Assembly: GCA_016124805.1 (NCBI GenBank)
Contig: WGND01000001.1
Location: forward strand, 434,001 to 498,000
Direction: 5' to 3'
DNA length: 64,000 bases
Source of the DNA: Hyphomicrobiales bacterium
Lineage (GTDB): Bacteria; Pseudomonadota; Alphaproteobacteria; Parvibaculales; Parvibaculaceae
Shown: positions 61,323-64,000 of the stretch, in pieces
How the letters are laid out: each line of letters begins with the position of its first letter
How positions within the stretch are numbered: position 1 is the stretch's first letter
Program-made: the position numbers and the translations under genes
The notes under the pieces: model-generated
Told to the model about the DNA's origin: nothing
Seen by the model: the letters and a program-made list of their open reading frames with translations, nothing else
Databases searched by the model: none

Positions 61323-61417
61323 CATTTAATGTTCCCGATCATAAACCGAGGAGTCGCCGCAACGGAAGCGGCTGCCTCCAAAGAACTTGAAGGACCCACG
61401 GGTTTTCTTAGGGCTTT

Positions 61418-61428
61418 TTGCGTCGCAA
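61418..61428. promoter_or_regulatory. TTGC-N3-GCAA palindrome between ccr and ecm, copy 2
   Basis: TTGC-GTC-GCAA in the context CTTTTTGCGTCGCAACA, 66 bp before the ecm start. Shares TTTTTGC-N3-GCAACA with copy 1, 106 bp away (about ten helical turns). Confidence 0.55.
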
Positions 61429-61494
61429 CAATGGCTGTAACATGGTTTTCTTCGGGTGCAGCTCCGCACCAAAGCAGCCAAAGGCACAGGGTTC

Positions 61495-63504
61495 ATGACG
61501 GTCAAAGACGAAAAATCCGGGAACACGGGCACCACTCACAAGGCAGACCAGCCCTGGATTTTCCGAACCTATGCGGGGCATTCGACGGCCAAGGCGTCCA
61601 ACGAGCTTTATCGCACCAATCTTTCGCGTGGCCAGACGGGGCTCTCGGTCGCCTTCGATCTGCCGACCCAGACCGGTTATGATTCAGATCATGTGCTGGC
61701 ACGCGGCGAGGTTGGCAAGGTGGGCGTGCCGATTTCCCATATTGGCGACATGCGCGCGCTGTTCCACGACATTCCGCTCGAAAAGATGAATACCTCGATG
61801 ACGATCAATGCGACGGCGGCCTGGCTGCTGGCGCTTTACATCGCGGTGGCAGATGAGCAGGGGGCGGACCGCGCCAAGCTGTCGGGCACCGTGCAGAATG
61901 ACATCATCAAGGAATATCTGTCGCGCGGGACCTATGTGTTTCCGCCGGAGCCTTCCATGCGCCTCATCACCGACATTGTGTCCTACACTTATACCCAGGT
62001 TCCCAAATGGAACCCGACCAATGTTTGCTCCTACCATCTGCAGGAAGCCGGTGCGACGCCGGTGCAGGAACTGGCCTTTGCGCTTGCCACAGCCTGCGCC
62101 GTGCTTGATCACGTGAAGGCGGGCGGGCAAGTGCCGGCAGAAGAATTTGGCAAGGTTGTCGGGCGTATATCCTTCTTCGTGAATGCCGGTGTGCGTTTCG
62201 TCACCGAGATTTGCAAGATGCGCGCCTTCGTGGATCTGTGGAGCGAAATTTGCCGCGAGCGCTATGGCGTGACCGACGAGAAGCTGTCGCGTTTCCGCTA
62301 TGGCGTGCAGGTGAACTCGCTGGGCCTCACCGAGCAGCAACCGGAAAACAATGTCTATCGCATCCTTATCGAGATGCTGGCCGTGACGCTCTCCAAAGGC
62401 GCGCGGGCGCGGGCCGTGCAATTGCCTGCATGGAACGAAGCGCTCGGCCTGCCGCGTCCCTGGGACCAGCAGTGGAGCCTGCGTGCACAGCAAATTCTCG
62501 CTTATGAAACCGACCTTCTTGAATATGGCGACATCTTTGATGGCAGCCATGTGATGGATGCACGTGTCGAAGAACTGAAGAACGAAGCTCGCGAGGAACT
62601 GCAGCGCATTGAGGCGATGGGTGGCGCTGTGGCTGCTGTTGAATCGGCTTACATGAAACAGAAGCTTGTGGAATCAAACTCGCTGCGACTGGCAGGCATT
62701 GAAGCCGGGCGTCAGGTTGTGGTCGGTGTCAACAAATATGAAGAGTCAGCACCTTCGCCGCTGGCAACCGGGGCAGGCTCCATTCATGTCGTTGAGAGCC
62801 ATGTTGAGGAAGCCCAGATCAAGAGCCTTGAAGCCTGGCGCGCCAAGCGCGACGACAAGGCGGTGGCCGATGCCCTTGCCGGTCTCAAGGCGGCCGCCAA
62901 GAGCGGTGAAAATATTATGGAGCCTTCGATCATTTGCGCCAAGGCAGGTGTGACAACTGGCGAATGGGGCACGGCGCTGCGCGAGATCTTCGGTGAGTAT
63001 CGTGCGCCAACGGGTGTTTCGAAATCGGCGCGCAATGATGCCGGTGACCTTGACGAAGTCCGTGCGCTGGTTGATGCGGTGTCGAGCAAGCTGGGCCGTC
63101 GCATGAAGTTCCTTGTTGGCAAACCCGGTCTTGACGGCCATTCAAACGGCGCCGAACAGATCGCCGTGCGCGCGCGTGATTGCGGCATGGAAGTCGTTTA
63201 TGAGGGCATTCGCCTGACGCCGGCCCAGATCGTCAATGCCGCCCTTGAAGAGGGTGTGCATGTGGTGGGGCTCTCGATTCTCTCCGGCTCGCATGTGCCG
63301 CTTGTCACAGATGTGCTTGAGCGCATGAAGGAGGCCGGCATTGGCGATATCCCGCTTATCGTCGGCGGGATTATTCCGCCCGAAGATGAAGAGCTGCTGG
63401 TGAAGGCCGGCGTGGCGGCGGTCTATACGCCCAAGGATTTCCAGATCACGGATATCATGGCCGACATTTGCCGCATCGTGGATTACTCGGAAGAGGCGGC
63501 TTGA
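61495..63504 (+). CDS. ecm: Ethylmalonyl-CoA mutase
   Basis: A 669-residue B12-dependent mutase converting (2R)-ethylmalonyl-CoA to (2S)-methylsuccinyl-CoA. The TIM-barrel part carries QPWIFRTYAGHSTAKASNELYRTNLSRGQTGLSVAFDLPTQTGYDSDH, and the C-terminal cobalamin domain has Asp547 and His549 in GLDGHSNGAE (DxHxxG). Length and sequence differ from methylmalonyl-CoA mutase large subunits and fit Ecm. ATG 61495 is favoured by homology. Divergent from ccr. Confidence 0.95.
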   Translation: MTVKDEKSGNTGTTHKADQPWIFRTYAGHSTAKASNELYRTNLSRGQTGLSVAFDLPTQTGYDSDHVLARGEVGKVGVPISHIGDMRALFHDIPLEKMNTSMTINATAAWLLALYIAVADEQGADRAKLSGTVQNDIIKEYLSRGTYVFPPEPSMRLITDIVSYTYTQVPKWNPTNVCSYHLQEAGATPVQELAFALATACAVLDHVKAGGQVPAEEFGKVVGRISFFVNAGVRFVTEICKMRAFVDLWSEICRERYGVTDEKLSRFRYGVQVNSLGLTEQQPENNVYRILIEMLAVTLSKGARARAVQLPAWNEALGLPRPWDQQWSLRAQQILAYETDLLEYGDIFDGSHVMDARVEELKNEAREELQRIEAMGGAVAAVESAYMKQKLVESNSLRLAGIEAGRQVVVGVNKYEESAPSPLATGAGSIHVVESHVEEAQIKSLEAWRAKRDDKAVADALAGLKAAAKSGENIMEPSIICAKAGVTTGEWGTALREIFGEYRAPTGVSKSARNDAGDLDEVRALVDAVSSKLGRRMKFLVGKPGLDGHSNGAEQIAVRARDCGMEVVYEGIRLTPAQIVNAALEEGVHVVGLSILSGSHVPLVTDVLERMKEAGIGDIPLIVGGIIPPEDEELLVKAGVAAVYTPKDFQITDIMADICRIVDYSEEAA

Positions 63505-63809
63505 CGGGGTTTGTCGCGCGCTTAGCGTCCAAATCACATTCCTGCCTTATTGCCATAATCTTTGTGCCGCATTCCTGCGTCTCACTTACCCTGTCCCGAA
63601 ACGGGATGCGGGTGAATGCGCAGCGGGGATCATCATGCCTTTTTCTTGAGCATGAATATTGTTGAAACTGTTGCGTTTCTGCGGGTTTTCGGGGTCCGGA
63701 TTCTGTTCATCGCATGTTATATTCGGGCCGCTATTATGGTTGCTAATCCGTTAACACGTGTTCATGCCTCCGGGGTACGACCGGAGCGACAGTTGCAAAG
63801 GATAGGGCG
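63505..63809. other. 305-bp intergenic region after ecm
   Basis: No convincing gene. Contains a small hairpin GTCCCG-AAA-CGGGAT near 63592-63606, which may end ecm transcription, and a perfect palindrome AACACGTGTT (63753-63762) upstream of the last gene. A TTATAT near 63716-63721 could be a -10; no matching -35 is seen. Confidence 0.5.
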
Positions 63810-64000
63810 ATGAGTGAGAGCGTCGATCAGAAACCGGTAAATGTCAGCCCCTCGGGCGGACAGAGCGCCTATACTTATGGCCGCAATGCCGAACCCCTGC
63901 CGGAGCTGCATGTGTTCTCGCGTCTTTCCGAACTGGATGGGGCCTATGCCAGCGATCTAGCCAAGCGGCGCGCGCGTCAGGAAACACTCGAGCGCGAGAT
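63810..64000 (+). CDS. Unknown protein, N-terminal part (runs off the window)
   Basis: ATG 63810 has a good ribosome-binding site (GGATAGGG four to eleven bases upstream) and opens a frame that stays open to the window end (at least 63 residues): MSESVDQKPVNVSPSGGQS, then AYTYGRNAEPLPELHVF, and an Arg/Glu-rich helix ending near the edge. Soluble and partly unstructured N-terminus; no family recognised. Confidence 0.65.
   Translation, partial: MSESVDQKPVNVSPSGGQSAYTYGRNAEPLPELHVFSRLSELDGAYASDLAKRRARQETLERE

Noticed and set aside
1-64000. tRNA genes, CRISPR arrays, insertion sequences or prophage
   Set aside because: No T-loop GTTCGA/GTTCAA in a cloverleaf context, no regularly spaced repeats, and no transposase or integrase frames were seen by reading; a tRNAscan-SE and repeat search would settle it.

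Overview
The window is 64 kb of GC-rich bacterial chromosome, packed with intact genes on both strands. No rRNA, tRNA, CRISPR array, insertion sequence or phage gene was recognised. Gene content and order point to a free-living, aerobic, PHB-storing alphaproteobacterium: PhaR/PhaA/PhaB, an almost complete set for the ethylmalonyl-CoA (EMC) pathway, a CpdR-like single-domain response regulator, CtrA-type TTAA-N7-TTAAC boxes, MetX/MetW, B12-dependent NrdJ, and several protein families largely confined to Alphaproteobacteria (DUF2125, TIGR02302/DUF4175, PAS_5, the HIG1-type small protein). A genus cannot be fixed; a Parvibaculum-like or related Hyphomicrobiales lineage is only a guess.

Layout. 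0-4.8 kb: HlyD-type efflux adaptor (partial) divergent from a TetR regulator, a cytochrome P450, a thiolase and a DUF1003 membrane protein. 4.8-9.6 kb: polyamine ABC transporter (potF-H-I-A order on the minus strand) and a small DUF2061 gene behind what look like two iron-type boxes. 9.8-12.7 kb: alanine dehydrogenase, SPOR protein, rpmF, small membrane protein. 12.7-18.2 kb: pabB-pabA-pabC folate genes, a sugar dehydrogenase-cytochrome c fusion and an alpha/beta hydrolase. 18.4-24.9 kb: dienoyl-CoA-reductase-like SDR with an HTH partner, a GGDEF/EAL protein, phaR and divergent phaA-phaB. 25-30.5 kb: cell-wall enzymes, gloB, methyltransferase, metX-metW. 30.8-35.8 kb: chorismate mutase-like protein, hisC, tyrA, DUF2125, ChaC, VOC. 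35.8-46.2 kb: nrdJ, plsC, YdcF, ftsE-ftsX, zinc-ribbon/DUF3426-hpt-cpdR, TIGR02302. 46.2-50.5 kb: lysA-lptM-argH, tlpA, PAS_5. 50.5-57.5 kb: etfB-etfA-hbd, cobalamin adenosyltransferase, cytochrome b561, PagL-like protein, HIG1-type protein, methylsuccinyl-CoA dehydrogenase. 57.6-64 kb: trkH, DoxX-like protein, ccr divergent from ecm, and the start of an unknown gene.

How the genes work together. PhaA, PhaB and a 3-hydroxybutyryl-CoA dehydrogenase interconvert C4 acyl-CoAs. Ccr, Ecm and Mcd carry crotonyl-CoA to mesaconyl-CoA. EtfAB takes electrons from acyl-CoA dehydrogenases such as Mcd, and the adenosyltransferase supplies the coenzyme for Ecm and NrdJ. The regulatory signals most worth following are: paired TTGC-N3-GCAA palindromes between ccr and ecm; CtrA boxes upstream of the cpdR operon and of a SPOR gene whose ribosome-binding site can also pair with an upstream anti-SD; Irr-like and Fur-like boxes stacked on the DUF2061 promoter; and DnaA-box-like sequences between nrdJ and plsC.
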